A DNA stretch of 64,000 nucleotides from Aspidiotus rigidus (lineage: Eukaryota > Arthropoda > Insecta > Hemiptera > Diaspididae), in contig JAVHKY010000075.1 of the NCBI GenBank assembly GCA_035079385.1, positions 248,001 through 312,000 on the forward strand, written 5' to 3'. The notes under the pieces are model-generated. The model was given only the letters and a program-made list of their open reading frames with translations, made no database searches and had not been told where the DNA came from. Positions 47,400 through 60,299 of this stretch are shown here, piece after piece. The first letter of the stretch is position 1. Each line of letters starts with the position of its first letter. The position numbers and the translations under genes were made by a program.

Positions 47400-49405
47400 T
47401 CGAGACCATATCATTCATCGATATCTAATTAGTGGAACCGAGATTTTTTTATAAATATTTTTCAGTTTGGTTTTTATTTTACGAACTGATTCTGTTCGTC
47501 TCCTTGGCGACATTTAATTTCTTTTTTGCCTATCTACTATTGGTATTTTTTTTTTTTTTTCGTGTACTCTTTCGTTTCTGTTAAGTTTTTCTTTATCGAT
47601 AGAGGAAAAATAAGTTCGTAGACAAAATTATTTTCGTACAATTTATCGGTGTACGATGATTTTATATGTTTTGATTCGTTCTTATACGTATTTTTTGTGA
47701 ATATTCCTAACTTTTATCCTAAATGTATGTTTCGTGGTGATTCGAGTACAAATTTTCATGCCCTATTGTGATTCATGGTCTTCATTAAAGCTACGGTTTT
47801 GTAGAATATGTTCGATTTTCGTACGATTATTTATGACTCTGTAATACCTGATCATCATTTTTCATATCGTCCTTGTATGAGTTTCGATTTTTTGATCTGC
47901 TCTGGCGATTGTTAACTCTTACGTATTTTCTGCGATTCTTGGCCATAAATACTCATTGTATACTAAGCTTAACAAGGAAAGACATGCATGGGATAATTTT
48001 ACGTAAACATGAATGAGAGTGTATATGAGAGGAAACATGTGCTGTAGATAAGAGACCTGTATAATAATGAAAACTGAAAAGGTATGAAAAGTAGCCTCTA
48101 ACTGATCGTCTGGACCGAATTGATATTAAGTACATCAGTGAGCTCAAACTGCGAACATTCTACAGAAAATCGTGAACTTTAAAGAAGTATAATTTTTTTC
48201 TCAAAAAATACCTTTGCATAACTTGCTGTTTGTAGATCGACATGAACGAGTGATTGAAATACTATTTGTTAGTTAAGGATGTACTCGCAAGACTAAAACA
48301 TGATTTCTACAATTATTCGAAATTTTTCATCTTCTAAAAATCGATGAAATTAATTAGTACGCATCAAAATATCTGTCATCTTCTCCTTCGATAAAGGAAC
48401 GAATTTTGGATTGCCTACCCGTTGAGTTATGATTTCAGGTTTAGGAGTGTGTTAGATAACGGTTAAATTGGTCTAGAATTTTTTCTGACCTCGAGTGTAT
48501 GGAGACTTAATCAATTTGGTATGTACATTTTTTCCAAACAGAAACCTGTTATACTATCAATTTTTTGAAAGTACATTTTCATAAATTTTCGCAGCCTTTT
48601 CATCATTCAACATGGGTAAATTTTGTTATTCGATGAGGGAGGAGAGGGTGGAAGACGTGATACAAGTTCCGTTCTCGATCTACGTAAGTCTATGGGTAAA
48701 TGAGAAGCGGGACTTGGAGAAAATTCGATCCTCGAGCTAAACATTTGGGAAGAGGCACGAGGAGTGATTGTGACCCTCGAACTGAATATTTGAGGAAGAA
48801 AACTTAACATAATTTCGATTCTTGAGCTATATTATTTTGATGAGGATGTGTCTCGTGAAAATTTAGGTCCTCGGGCTAGTGGACTAGAGGGACTTGCAAA
48901 GAAAATACATATCTGACTCTGAACTTCTGTAGCTAGAGAGAGCTTAAGAAAATTAATTCATGCTGAATTATAAAAGAGGGGAGGTTTGGACAATATGCTA
49001 CGAGCTCGAATCTTCTTCTCATCTGGAGACTTGGAAAATTAAAACTCTCGTGAAGGAAAGGGAATTAGCTTCGAGTTGTTCCTGAGAGAAGAGGCACAGG
49101 CTCCGTCCTAAATAGTTTTTATAGGCTTAGTTAACCATAATATAAAACTACACAGCCTCTTTTTGCCAAATGTAGCATAAGCCTGATAGATCCTTTATTT
49201 TGCCTGAATAGTCTGATGTAGGCCTAGTGTAAGCGTAGTACAAAATTAGCTACGAGCTCAGACACTTAGTACAGGTCAAATCTAGTACAAGACTACTATA
49301 AAGCTAGGATATAATGACTGCATAAAACGGTGGGAGGGGGGCCCATCAAAATTTTCTCTAGCCCCACTTATTGACATGTTCCATGTCTTTTCTCTCGCCG
49401 GACCC
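47400..49405. other. AT-rich stretch without recognised genes
   Basis: 47400-47950 could be 3' UTR of the ORF at 46744 if that is a gene. From about 48650 to 49060 there are degenerate traces of the TCGAGCT/GACTTGG minisatellite. 49130-49320 has repeated AGGCCTAG/AAGCCTAG-type motifs like those near 33840. Confidence 0.5.
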
Positions 49406-49411
49406 CGATTT

Positions 49412-49454
49412 TGAAACTCGCGAGTACACCCCGCGTAATAATAATAATTAATAA

Positions 49455-49523
<69 letters not shown>

Positions 49524-49746
49524 AAATAAATAAATAATTAAATAAATAAATAATTAAATAAATAAATAATTAAATAAATAAATAATTAAATAAATAAATA
49601 ATTAAATAATTAATATAATTAATAACTGGAAAATCCTCCTCCCCCCTCCCCCCCGTTAAGAGAGACCGTGCGTCCGTGCAAATCTCTACCCCGCGGGTGA
49701 TTCAGAAATTCGCGAGTACACCCCGCGTTATAATAATAATTAATAA

Positions 49747-49781
<35 letters not shown>

Positions 49782-49862
49782 ATAGATAAATAAATAAATA
49801 AATAAATAATATTAAATAATTAAATAAATAAATAATTAAATAATTAATATAATTAATAATTA
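49412..49862. repeat. Duplicated (AAAT)n microsatellite blocks
   Basis: Two blocks begin with the same unique leader, TTCGCGAGTACACCCCGCGT (49711-) and CTCGCGAGTACACCCCGCGT (49417-). Each runs into TAATAATTAATAATA and long AAAT arrays with ATT interruptions. Spacing about 295 bp. Just after, a 37-bp block with TCTCATACCATTCCAATACA occurs twice (49930-49966, 49998-50034). Confidence 0.85.
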
Positions 49863-50429
49863 GAAAATTTTCCAAGTCCCTCTTCCTATCTCATATGGCT
49901 GGATAGTCGAAATTTTTTCAAGTCCCCTAGACTTGAATTGTCTCATACCATTCCAATACAACAGCGAGTTCGCGCTACCTCATATTTCTCATAGAAGACT
50001 TGAATTTTCTCATACCATTCCAATACAACAGCGATACAAAAGTTGATACCTCAAAATATAGAACACCCACAATTACCTCAAAATATTTCTCATACAAGAC
50101 TTATACGACGCCAAGATAGATAAAGGGGTAAACGAATAATATCTCACGAACACTTGACCTAGTAGAAGCCTAGACTGAAATATTTCAAGATGACTGATAA
50201 AATATAAAAGACATGGAACATGATCTTCATTTATTTGGCTATGCCAGAAAATTTTTCAATGGCTTCTTACAGTTTTTTAATTGAATTTTCCATCACAAAA
50301 ACTCTTCGAATTTACTAATAATTATACTGACTATCGTAGTAAATGTCATCAATTTCATTTCTTTACTCTTTTTTTTAATCACAGTATTCTCAGAATAGTG
50401 GTAAATATGATCTCGGACTCCATAAAAAG

Positions 50430-52045
50430 GAAGGACACACACAGTGTACTTATATTAGAGCATTATGGAGGAGAAGAAGCCATTTACTCGTACTTTCAGA
50501 CTGTGACATCATAAAAAGACTTGGGAAATTTTCTGATGAGTCCTGGGAAGGATTCTTACATACACAACAATACGGCTTTAGGGAAGGAAGGTCGACAGAA
50601 ATGGCGCTTACTGAACTAATGAAAACACTTGAACAATATAAAAAAACTCACTAACATATAATTTTAATAAGCTTTGATGTCACGGGAGCGTTTAAGCGAG
50701 TCATCTGGTCTAGCTTGGCCGAAATAATGGATAAAAATAACGTAAGTAGGCATATAATACAGATAATACAAAGCTACCTGGGAAATAGGAAAATAGGATT
50801 CTTTGATAAGGGCAATAATTTGAAGCTAGAATATGAACTAAGTATGGGCGAGCGTTGTCCCCAACTCTTTTTAACATTGCAATGACTGAAATACACAAGA
50901 CAGCAAAAGAAACAAACAAATTAAAGCTTTTAAGCTACGCTGACGATCTGCTAATGATTATTGGAATAGATAAACAGAATGACTATCAAACTATTAACAG
51001 AAAGATAGAACAAACAAACCAGAAATTAAAATATCTTGGCTTAACGTTAAATCCAACGATCATATCGAGAAGACACAAGAAACTAGATTTTCAAAAAAGT
51101 ATGGAGGACAAAATAAAAATGGGACTAGAGAAAATTAAATTTCAATCAGAAATGAAATACTTAGGAATAATTTTAGATCCAAACCTAAACTTTAAAAAGC
51201 ACATATAGAATATATTACAAATAAATTAAAAAAACACTACAATAAAATTCGGGCATTATATGGTAACAGGACACACAAAAAAAGAGAAATAATTTATAAT
51301 GCTCTTTTTCGGTCGATAATTGAATACGGATCTCTAGCCTACTTTGGAAAATTAAGAAAAACAGAAATCAAAAAATTAAAATCCCTTCAAAGAACAACAT
51401 TAATCGGAATAATATCGGCCTATAGAATGGTATCACATACTGCCTCTCATGTAGTAGCGGGAGTGACGCCAATTGATCTACAATTAAGTCGAACGAATAA
51501 GATAAAAAGGATTAAAATTAGGCATAAAGAAGGTAAAATAACAAAAACAGAAATGGTAGATAACATCAAGAAAACTAAATTAGATACAACAAAAACCTGG
51601 CAGGATCTATACGATAAGGAAAAAACGGGAAGGAGAACCGCAAAATTGATACCGAACATTGAACTGAGACTCAAAAACAAAAAATTAAAAACGCAATACT
51701 TGACAGGGCACGGTAACTTTGCATCTTATTTAAAAAAATTTAAGATAATAAAAGACAGTAAATGTAGGGAATGTTTGAATTTTGAAGATGATCCAGATCA
51801 TACCTTCCTAAAATGCAGTAACTTTGAACACATAAGAAAGGAGATCAATATTACAGCTGAAGAGTTGGGTAAATGCCTACAAGATGAACAAATTCATGGT
51901 AAAGTTAACAGATATATAAAACAAATTCTCAAAGCAAAAAAAGAAATTACAGAGAAATAATAATAACTTCAATAAAAATAAAAATAACATACAAATGCTA
52001 TACTAACAATTAATAAGTAAACAAATGAATAATAATAATGAAAAA
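50430..52045 (+). mobile_element. R1-like LINE, 5'-truncated and frameshifted
   Basis: RT pieces in order: QYGFREGRSTEMAL, ISFDVTGAFKRVIW (motif A), then after a frameshift SPTLFNIAMTEI and LLSYADDLLMII (motif C), then KYLGIILDPNLNFKKHI. The last frame, 51427-51960, gives TWQDLYDKEKTGRRT and the C-terminal Cys/His motif CRECLNFEDDPDHTFLKCSN, typical of R1-clade LINEs. At least two frameshifts and two stops are present. It ends with an AT-rich tail and poly(A) at 52040-52054. No rDNA was seen near it. Confidence 0.88.
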
Positions 52046-52059
52046 AAAAAAAAACAGAA

Positions 52060-55000
52060 ATGTACCTTTTCTCCATGATAAAATATTGCTTTGTATTTTA
52101 GTCGTCTAGATACAGAACATAGTATGTTACGAGCTCGTCATGAGGGGGGTGAGGAGAAACCAATGGTAAAACTCACTCAACCCTCATGACTAAAATTTGT
52201 AAATAAAAAAAAAAAAAGGGGAAAAAAACGCTATATATATGATAGAAGGGACAAAAATTGAACAAAGGCTAATACTGCTCACAAATGACTCCCATAAAAC
52301 AGGTACCCTGTTTGCCTCGATTAACAAGGTTAATGAAGGCAACTCCGTGCAGCTCACCCGATGGACTGCGAGTTTTTAATTAGATTTAGCCTGCCACTCA
52401 CCAAAAATAAAAAGACATGTGCATTCATCATGGAAATCCTAACTCTAGATATAATTTATTTATGGCCGTGATGAACGTCATCTTGGATTTGCATTCTTGG
52501 GGCGCTAAATTCACCTTGCCAATATTAGAATCAGATTTAGCGAATAATTTCGTTTAAAAAATATGTAGAATTTACCCCATTTGTTCGCCACATTTCTAGA
52601 ATGCGCTGGAAAAAATAGACGAACGTTATATTGGAAGTTACTGTAAAGGATGATTACGTATTGTCGCGGAATTTGGCAACAATCGTTCTATCTGTGGGTA
52701 ATAGGAGATGACTCCGTGAAGAAATTGCCACTTGAAGCCCCTTTGCCTAAAGCGCGGTATTATTGTGTGTCGCGTGCGTGAATAGTCGCTGATGGTGTAA
52801 GGCCGGCTGTGGTAGCGCGGTGTTCGTCAGCCCGTCAGACGGATGTACGTTAAAGGTCAATCCCCTGTCCTTGAAGCGCACCCTCGCTTCCCGTAGCGCG
52901 TACAGTAATTGTCGCGAGCGTGCCGAGCTATGATACTGTATTTATTGCGCTCATGTTAGACCGCGGTAAGCGCATAATATTCTCTTTCTCTCTCTTTTTC
53001 CAAACACGTCGCCTGTTCTCGTTCAGACGTTTTAGTATAATGAAAATAATTTTTGTGTATGTGTGCACGTATTAGTATGCGCTCGTTCATTGTAAATGAA
53101 ACAAGGTCCCTCAAGGTTATTTTCGTATGTACGTCTACCCTCTTCTCCTCCGTTTCTGGAAAATGGAAACGTAGTTCACCCTTCTATAGAGTTGGTATAG
53201 ATGAATCCTTGCTTGTTGTGTTTTCTCTATCATCGTATGCAGATGTGTTTCTTCGATCTTGTTTTATTTTACGCTCACGCGTTATCACGAAATTCAGTGA
53301 ATCCGACGCCGTGTTTTCATTTCTTTCGCAATTAGCGCTGAAAATGAAAGAAAATAATGTCCGTAGATTTGTTCGTCTGTTCGTTTGTTTATTTGTACAT
53401 TCTTTCCCCTTTTTTATCTGAACTGAAAACGTGTATGTGTGTGTGTACAGTCGAATCGACGTTTCATATTTCGCGAAAATTTTAATCGACGTTCTAATGC
53501 ATCGTTAGAATATTTCGACTCGTTGCTCGAGCAGTTCTTTGTGTTCGAAACGTTATAAAGAAGGAAAAAGTGGTTCCTGGAGAAGAATAACTGATGTGCA
53601 ATTATCGTGAGACGTAAGGGAACATATTTTTTTTTTCACTTTACGCTTTTACCGTTTTTTTTTTTTGCGTCGCTAAATTTTTTATTTGGCTTATTCTCAA
53701 GAATTTGTTTTTGTTCTCAATCTAATCGTAAATAATTGGAAATGTATACGCGATACTGTATGCCAGAGATCAGCTTCCGCTGTCGGAATTTATCGTCGCG
53801 TCGACTAATCGTGAAGCTTTCACCGCACGCGATGTACTAAAGTAATGCTAAGAAAATTATTTATCGAGAAAATAGTCGACGACGAGTCGTCAACGTTGGA
53901 CCGATCATTTCCTTGTGTACAAGAATTGGGGCTCCGTAAAGAAGGAAAGAGAGAGCGTATGGGAGTAAGAACGTGAGGATGTCGCGTGACACTGGTTCAT
54001 TGACCGTTTGATCAATAGCTTGCCTCAAACCTCGATTGTAAAATTGACTCTGAGCTATAAGTATCGTCAAACTGTCCGCTACATCATCCTTTCTTGAGTG
54101 CTCGTCTGCTGAAAACAAAATGCTCAGCACTCTGCGTACCTTTTCGAACAAGTTTCATTCTCAACATTTCTTCTTCAGCATGATGCGTCTACTGATAAAG
54201 GGAGACTTAGCACTCCGCTAAGGTCATTTCAAAAGTAATCGCTCGTACAGCGTGCAATCGCTCATGATCCATTGTGAAATGGGTGCTGGTTGCGTCCTGT
54301 ATCGACCTTTTCGGATATAATCTCCTCGGAAAACGCTCTCATCTTGGCAACCGCCAAATTACAGTGCATCACACTCACCGGACACAACTTACAATAAATT
54401 ACTGTCGGAAAGTCTCCATGCTAGGTTTTTTTCTTTCAAAGTGTCTTCTGTGAATGGTACACAAGTATTGGCTCTGGATTTGCCTATTCCATTCCGTGTC
54501 CTTCTTTATGAGTGTGTAGACATCTGGATCCATGCTTCTTTGGAACTAGCTATGAAGCTACCAAGTCTCACTTTTGAATATGCAGACACGTTGCTTGCTC
54601 ACCTCCCCTAACTTCTCATGAAGGTACTTGTTGAACCTGCGTCAGGTGAATGTTTAGCTGGCCACAGTCCCGATTCATACACTCATCCGAGGGTCGTACA
54701 TTTTCCTAGCTCATTCTGAGCAATTCTGGTTTTCCGTTTCTCAAGCAAGGAAAGCCTGACCTCCTGCTTGACCCGCATTTTAAAAGTAATGGACACATTT
54801 TTGCTGTACGAGAAACAGAAACATCGAGCCAGAGGTGGCTGAGAAAAATCGTGCGTTTATTCACATAGTATCATGATCAAGTAATGTGACTAAGGGGTCC
54901 CCTCTTCCTTTGACTCTACTTTTTGCTGTGTCTTAGATTTTCAGTAAAAGAAAATTTGAGATCTTAGGGACTCTTTGCTCCCTCTTCTCTGACTCTCAAC

Positions 55001-55365
55001 AATGAGCCGAAATAGGCGGGCCAAAATTTCCGATACAGTGTCATCAACTATTGCCAAGGTACCGGCTTCATATCTTCCAGCTCGCGGTTGTGTATTAGTT
55101 TTTTATTGGATTCAGTTACCCTAACTCCTAATTTGCTAGCTATAACTTTATCCGGTACAGTCCAAGTTCTTGGTAAGGGCGATGGAAAGATCAGTGGAGG
55201 GGGTACGATATGAGAACAAAATTTAAGTGCCAGATCTGTATCAGCTGAGTCAGAGAGCTAGGTACCAAGGTGTCGTAGGTATGAATGAGAGGTGAGTAAG
55301 AGGTAGGAGGAGTACATCCATGTTTCTCATTTTGTGTCGGCTCTTCCCTGTTGTTCAACAGCTCA
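52060..55365. other. Intergenic stretch with CpG-rich patch
   Basis: 52220-52310 carries a right end of the CCCATAAAACAGGT foldback family. 52690-53000 is GC- and CpG-rich, followed by CT-rich sequence and GT repeats, and may be a promoter with 5' UTR sequence of a gene I cannot trace. No coding exon could be supported. Confidence 0.4.
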
Positions 55366-55369
55366 AGCA

Positions 55370-56070
55370 TTCATTTCTAGAAAGGTTCAGTACCTAACCA
55401 TACAATTAAGATATCGTCTACGTATCTAGCCCAGTGTTTGATCAAGGTGCCGAGCTTGCTGCTGGTCAATATCTTGTTTCCATACCACTCACAAATATCT
55501 CCGCCAATATCGGTAATACGACGATGCCATCGCTAATATTTCTTCCTGGCTTTAGAACTTGTTATTGAATCGCCAGTCAGGGTGTCTAACAGTCCTGTAA
55601 TACCTATAATACCTAAAAACGACCATATATTCAATATTAATCTCACACAGATCAAAAAAATACATTTTTTCACTTTTTATCCGGTAAAAATAAAAAAAGT
55701 CGAGCTTTTTTTCCTTTGCTTGTCAAACTCTGAAGATTCCAAAAAAATCCCTGTTTTATCTTTCTTAAGTTATACTTTGTTAAACAACTTGGTTGTAATT
55801 CTAGCCCTCGGTCTCTTCCACTATTTTGTCCTACTTCAGCCTGTCGAGATTTCCATGTCATCTTTTGTTTCGCGCCAGGGTGAGAGGTTCTTTCTTTGGT
55901 ATGGTAGTATTCTTGTTTGTCACATCTAAGGATACTAGTTTGTAGATACTTAGGATTTCCATCTTGTTGCCTGTTGTTTCTGATGCCTTGTTCGGATGTA
56001 AACTGGTAGTTTTCTCTTAAGAATCGGGCTACGATATTTGCTATCTTGTAACATGGTGAATTCAGAGGCA
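55370..56070 (-). mobile_element. Penelope-like RT fragment, interrupted (family 1)
   Basis: On the minus strand, motif A (LVSLDVTN, then TIPKKEPLTL at about 55.9 kb) is separated by about 265 bp of unrelated, T/A-rich sequence from LPILAEIFVSGMET and motif C, LIKHWARYVDDILIVW (about 55.4 kb). Gene order and nucleotide match show it is a sister of the element at 14.0-15.3 kb. Several stops and frameshifts; dead. Confidence 0.75.
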
Positions 56071-56639
56071 TAGGAGTGTCTCACCCCTCCACCAGTTATC
56101 GCAGTCGGCAAAAAGTGGAGGAGTCGGCGAACAGTTCGGGCCGGGCGTCCGCTATACGATAGCTAATTACGCGCGTGGTTCGTTTACCTAAAATAGTATT
56201 TTTGCCAAAATTGAAAACGGGAGCTAGAGAGAAAAATGAAAAACTTGGAATAGCTCTTGAATGAAGCGGAATCGAAGATTTTGTCGTCTCACCTGATTGT
56301 AAAATTTTTATTTATGAACATCTTTTATGGGATGTCCGGAAGCCAAATCTGCTTCATTCAAGTGTTATTTTGATTTTTCCATTTTTTCCTCATATACTGC
56401 CGCATAATTAAGCTACCGTTTTCAATTCTTCCCCGCTCGGTAAAAATGCAGCGCGACGCTAGCGCTATCCGGTCTGAATAAGAATTGAAAAAAAGTGAAG
56501 AAAACAAGAAAAAAAAAGTAGGGTAGCAAAAAATCAAGTTTTTTTTAAAAAGAATAAACAACGTGTTTTTTCTTAGTTCAAAACGTTTTTTTGGTTTAAC
56601 ACATGTTGAAAATTGATATTTTTTCTTCAGAGTTTAAAA

Positions 56640-57095
56640 CAGTGTTTTAAACATGTTTAAAACAGTACTTCTATACAAATTTTGTGGTTTTAAACATAAT
56701 GACCTAGCACTTACTGCGGGGTTTCTCCAGGTCTCTTCCCCAGACACTCACGCTTCCTTGTGCGTGAGTACGCGTGACTTTAAATTTATGACGTGCCGTT
56801 CATGTTTAAAACGTTTTTTTCTCAAATTTCAATGAGAGATGGAAAGTTATTGAAGAGCGATAAGTTTTTAGCGAAAAGCGAAATCTTTTTTGGAGGCGAA
56901 AAGCGAAAGCAAAAAGAGCAAACTGCAATAGCTCCTTTTTTTTTGCTTGTTTGTTTCTGAAAATTGTGAAAAACGAAAAGTTTTTAGCGAAAAGCGAAAC
57001 AAAAGTCAAAAAAGCAAAAAGCGAAAAGCAGTAGCTTTATTTCGGAAGGTCAGAAGCGAAATCAAAAAGCGATAGCATTATCGAATCGCTTTCCA
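56640..57095. repeat. GTTTAAAC palindromes and GCGAAA array
   Basis: GTTTTAAACATGTTTAAAAC (56644-56663) is a perfect 20-bp palindrome, preceded by GTTTAAAACA. From 56855 to 57090, AGCGAAA or GCGAAAAGC occurs about fifteen times in an A/G-rich array with a T9 interruption near 56936. Confidence 0.75.
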
Positions 57096-57822
57096 TCTCT
57101 GATTTCAATGTTTGAGATATGTTTAAAACAATTTCGTTTGAAACATCGCAATCCTAAAAAAAAAGATTAATCGGAATAAAGAAAGAATAAAATGGTGAAA
57201 CGATTCTCATTCTAAACGGTTGGTAACATCTGAGCATGAGTCGGTATTCTCATAATATTCTAGTCGGCATTTCCATACATTCATCCCCCCCCCCCCCGCA
57301 TAAGTAGTCCTCGCTACGCCTTTGATAGTAATTGGATGATGCTATTGACTAGTGGCCTCGTCAGACGGTTTGCTCTTGGAATTTTACAAGTTCTTTGGAT
57401 TTTGGTGCTACTAGTTTCATCTCTCAAGTGACCTTTCACTATCAGGTACATCGTTCTCTTTCAACGAAGTTTTTAGCCTGTTTCGGTATTTTTGGGTGAG
57501 GTCCTTCTTTAACTTTTGGTGTCCATTCTCCATTTACACCTCATCGTTCTCAAAAATAATTTATGCAAGATGGGAGATCGAGCTAAGCTAGGCCATATGT
57601 TAGGCGTTATATAGGCGTGTACGAGTCTGAAGAAAAGACACCATGATAAGTAATTGGACTTTCGACTACGCCTGACTTGTATAAGACTTGGAAAAGTTCG
57701 GGCAAGGTTTGAATTATGGTATTCATCCACATAAACTAAGTCCCAAATCTCAAATTATTTCGACTTCGTTAGCTCTTGTCGATGGTGATTGAAGCCTACT
57801 TAAATCTAAATCAATAACTAGT

Positions 57823-57839
57823 TTGCGCTTTATCAACTA
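57823..57839. repeat. Target-site duplication, left (17 bp)
   Basis: TTGCGCTTTATCAACTA, exactly repeated at 58114-58130, directly bounding the RTE fragment. Confidence 0.9.
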
Positions 57840-58113
57840 ATAATAATAATAATAACTTTTATTGAGGCTATCCGTGTTTACATAATTATTATGACTTAAT
57901 ATTATGTGTTCCATAACCTCGGCCCAAAAACAGAAAAAGTTTCCTGCAGCCTATTCCATTCATCCCTTTCCATTGCTACCCTCCCGACGTTTTTTGCCCC
58001 TAGAAAAGTCTCCAGGTCGTCTTTCCACCTTGCCAACTGTCGACCTCTGTTTCTTTTTCGATGTGTGAGGAACCAAAAAGTTATTTTATACGTCCATCTT
58101 TCGTCCTTCAATC
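57840..58113 (-). mobile_element. RTE 3' end, severely 5'-truncated
   Basis: The minus strand encodes about 70 aa: KDERWTYKITFW, RGRQLARWKDDLETFLG, WNRLQETFSVFGPR. This is homologous to the C-terminus of the RTE at 29.9-31.1 kb. It ends in a (TTA)n tail at 57840-57855, next to the left target duplication. A clean, recent-looking insertion. Confidence 0.9.
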
Positions 58114-58130
58114 TTGCGCTTTATCAACTA
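58114..58130. repeat. Target-site duplication, right (17 bp)
   Basis: Exact partner of 57823-57839. Confidence 0.9.
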
Positions 58131-58529
58131 CTTGGATTCATCCTACATGGATATGCGTCACTCTAAAGCCTTGTATGTAATCCCAACTTGTCGTATATAC
58201 CGGCAAGGAAATGTCGGTGGCTGTTCGGGAACTTATGACAGCTTTCGGAATTCTCCAAAAACTTTGGGAAGAGCCACGAGGGAATTTCAATAACTGAGCC
58301 AATTCTTTTGGAATTGTTGTACCTACAATACCTACTACCTTGATTACGGTAGAGTTGGCTAATCAGGAAACAAAATTATGCCAGTAAGAACAAATGACTG
58401 GAAATTGGTGAAGCTCTCCTTTGTATCATTAATCATTACCTGAAATTACATCGTTTTTTGAACTAGGAGCTCATCGTGTAGGATTAATACTTATTGTTTC
58501 TAGGACTCATTAAATTTCCAATTACCGTA

Positions 58530-58718
58530 CATAATTTATTTATTTATATTATTAGAGTGCCCTCCAACAGCCGATCGGCCAATGACAGGAGGGCATTATA
58601 AACAAAAAAGATTTTTAAAAAAATTTTCAACAAAAATAAAAATAAAAACAACAGAAAAATACGGATAATAATAAACAAACAAAATTCAAAATTCAAAATA
58701 AAAATAAAAAATAAAAAT

Positions 58719-58754
<36 letters not shown>

Positions 58755-60295
58755 AATAAAAATAAAAAATATAAATGAAAATAAAAATGAAAAATATAAA
58801 TGAAAATGATAGAAAAATACGGATAATAAACAAACAAAATTCCAAATAGAAAAAAAAAAACCAATGATAATATGTCCACTACTAGCCACCACAACCCTGA
58901 TCCCATGTCCCATCCCCCAACCCTTTTCACAAACCAATCATTTCAAAGAATAAACAAAAAAAATAGGAATAAATAGATATAACAATAGTAATTATTATTA
59001 CCGATATATGGAGGCCATTTGATCATAGGGGTGCGGACAAGATCAGACCAAAAGATTTATAATATTATGAAAAAAAAAAAAAAAAAAAAAAATAGATGAA
59101 TAATGAACAAAAATAAGGTATGGGCAAGCATTCTCAATTTGTTTTCAAGTTCATGAGGACTGTCGTCACCTCGCTACCTAACATTTTTCTACTGTCAAAA
59201 AATATATCAATTGTGCGGTCTTCTTTGGTCTTCTTTAACAACACGGTTCAAGAGAGACAGGGCACGAAGTAGTGGAGCAGAAGCAAATTGCTGCGTTCTG
59301 TGCTGAGGAATCTGAAAAATATCCGTACATCTACTCGAGCAAGGAAATTTATCTTACTTATAGTAAGAACGACGATTCAGTTTTCCACACAGGATATCCC
59401 TCACTATCATTATTAAACTAAGTTCCCTTTTCACTTTTAGAGTAGTTAACTCGTAACCCAGGACCAATTCCAAATAAGTAATTGAGGTATCGTAATATCC
59501 AAAATTTCTAAAATAAAGATATCTTGTGAACATTTTTTCAATACAATCAATTTTTTTTCAACTTCCCTTTACCTACTGGACCCCATATCACACTTGCACT
59601 ATCCAGATGCGATCGTACAAGCACCAGATACAGCAAGCGGAGAACAGACATGTTGACAAAAGATTTGGTTTGTCTCATAATGATTTCCAGATTGCGTTTT
59701 GCGCTATTTAGCACCTTGTGTATGTGGCAATTAAAGTTTATTCTGGGATCAACGAGGACACCTAGATTTCGAATTTCCTCAACTGATTCTAAGATCTTTC
59801 CACGTATCTGATATTCTGCTTGAATCTTAGTTCGGTTGCGAGAGAACGTCATCACTTTACATTTTTTGGTGTTTAAAGGCATCGAATTTTCCTCGCTCCA
59901 TCTCGTGAACACATCGAGGTCCCGCTGCAGCAACACAGAATCCTTCAAACAGCGTTCCTCTCTGAATAGCTTTACGTCGTCCGCATACAATGAGCTCCGC
60001 GAATATCTTAAATCATTATCTACGCCAATCATAAATAAGAGGAAGAGATATGGACCCAGAACAGATCCCTGTGGTACCCCCGAGGAACTATCGAACATTT
60101 CAGACTTAGCCCCCTTGAACATGACATACTGTTTTCTTTCCAATAAATAAATCCAAAAGAGTTCAATGAGAGAGTCGGAGAGACCCATGAAATCAAGTTT
60201 CTCGAGTAATTTGTAATGATCTACCTTATCAAAAGCTTTTTCAAACTCTAAATATATAATCTCTAACTGAGAGGATCTGACATCAAACAAAATTG
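58530..60295 (-). mobile_element. CR1/Jockey-like LINE, 5'-truncated
   Basis: Frame 60290-59547 on the minus strand shows LEFEKAFDKVDHYKLL (motif A), SGVPQGSVLGPYLFLLFM (motif B), SSLYADDVKLF (motif C) and NLGVLVDPRINFNCHIH. After a frameshift near 59545 the C-terminus continues (MFTRYLYFRNFGYYD, then LGYELTTLKVKRELSL, about 59.5-59.4 kb, and PRHRTQQF-like sequence about 59.3 kb). The 3' UTR (59100-58540) contains (AAAATA)-type repeats, a stem-loop TGCCCTCC/GGAGGGCA (58558-58595) and an (AAAT)n end. Dead by truncation and frameshift. Confidence 0.9.
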
Positions 60296-60299
60296 TCTA

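Noticed and set aside
50430..52045. R1 element as evidence of an rDNA locus
   Set aside because: No 28S or other rRNA sequence flanks it; R1-clade elements also exist outside rDNA.
53053..53421. 122-aa ORF after the CpG-rich patch as a protein gene
   Set aside because: T-rich composition and no motif; more likely 5' UTR or intergenic.
58544..58937. F/Y/L-rich minus ORFs as membrane proteins
   Set aside because: They are translations of the AAAATA repeat in the LINE 3' UTR.
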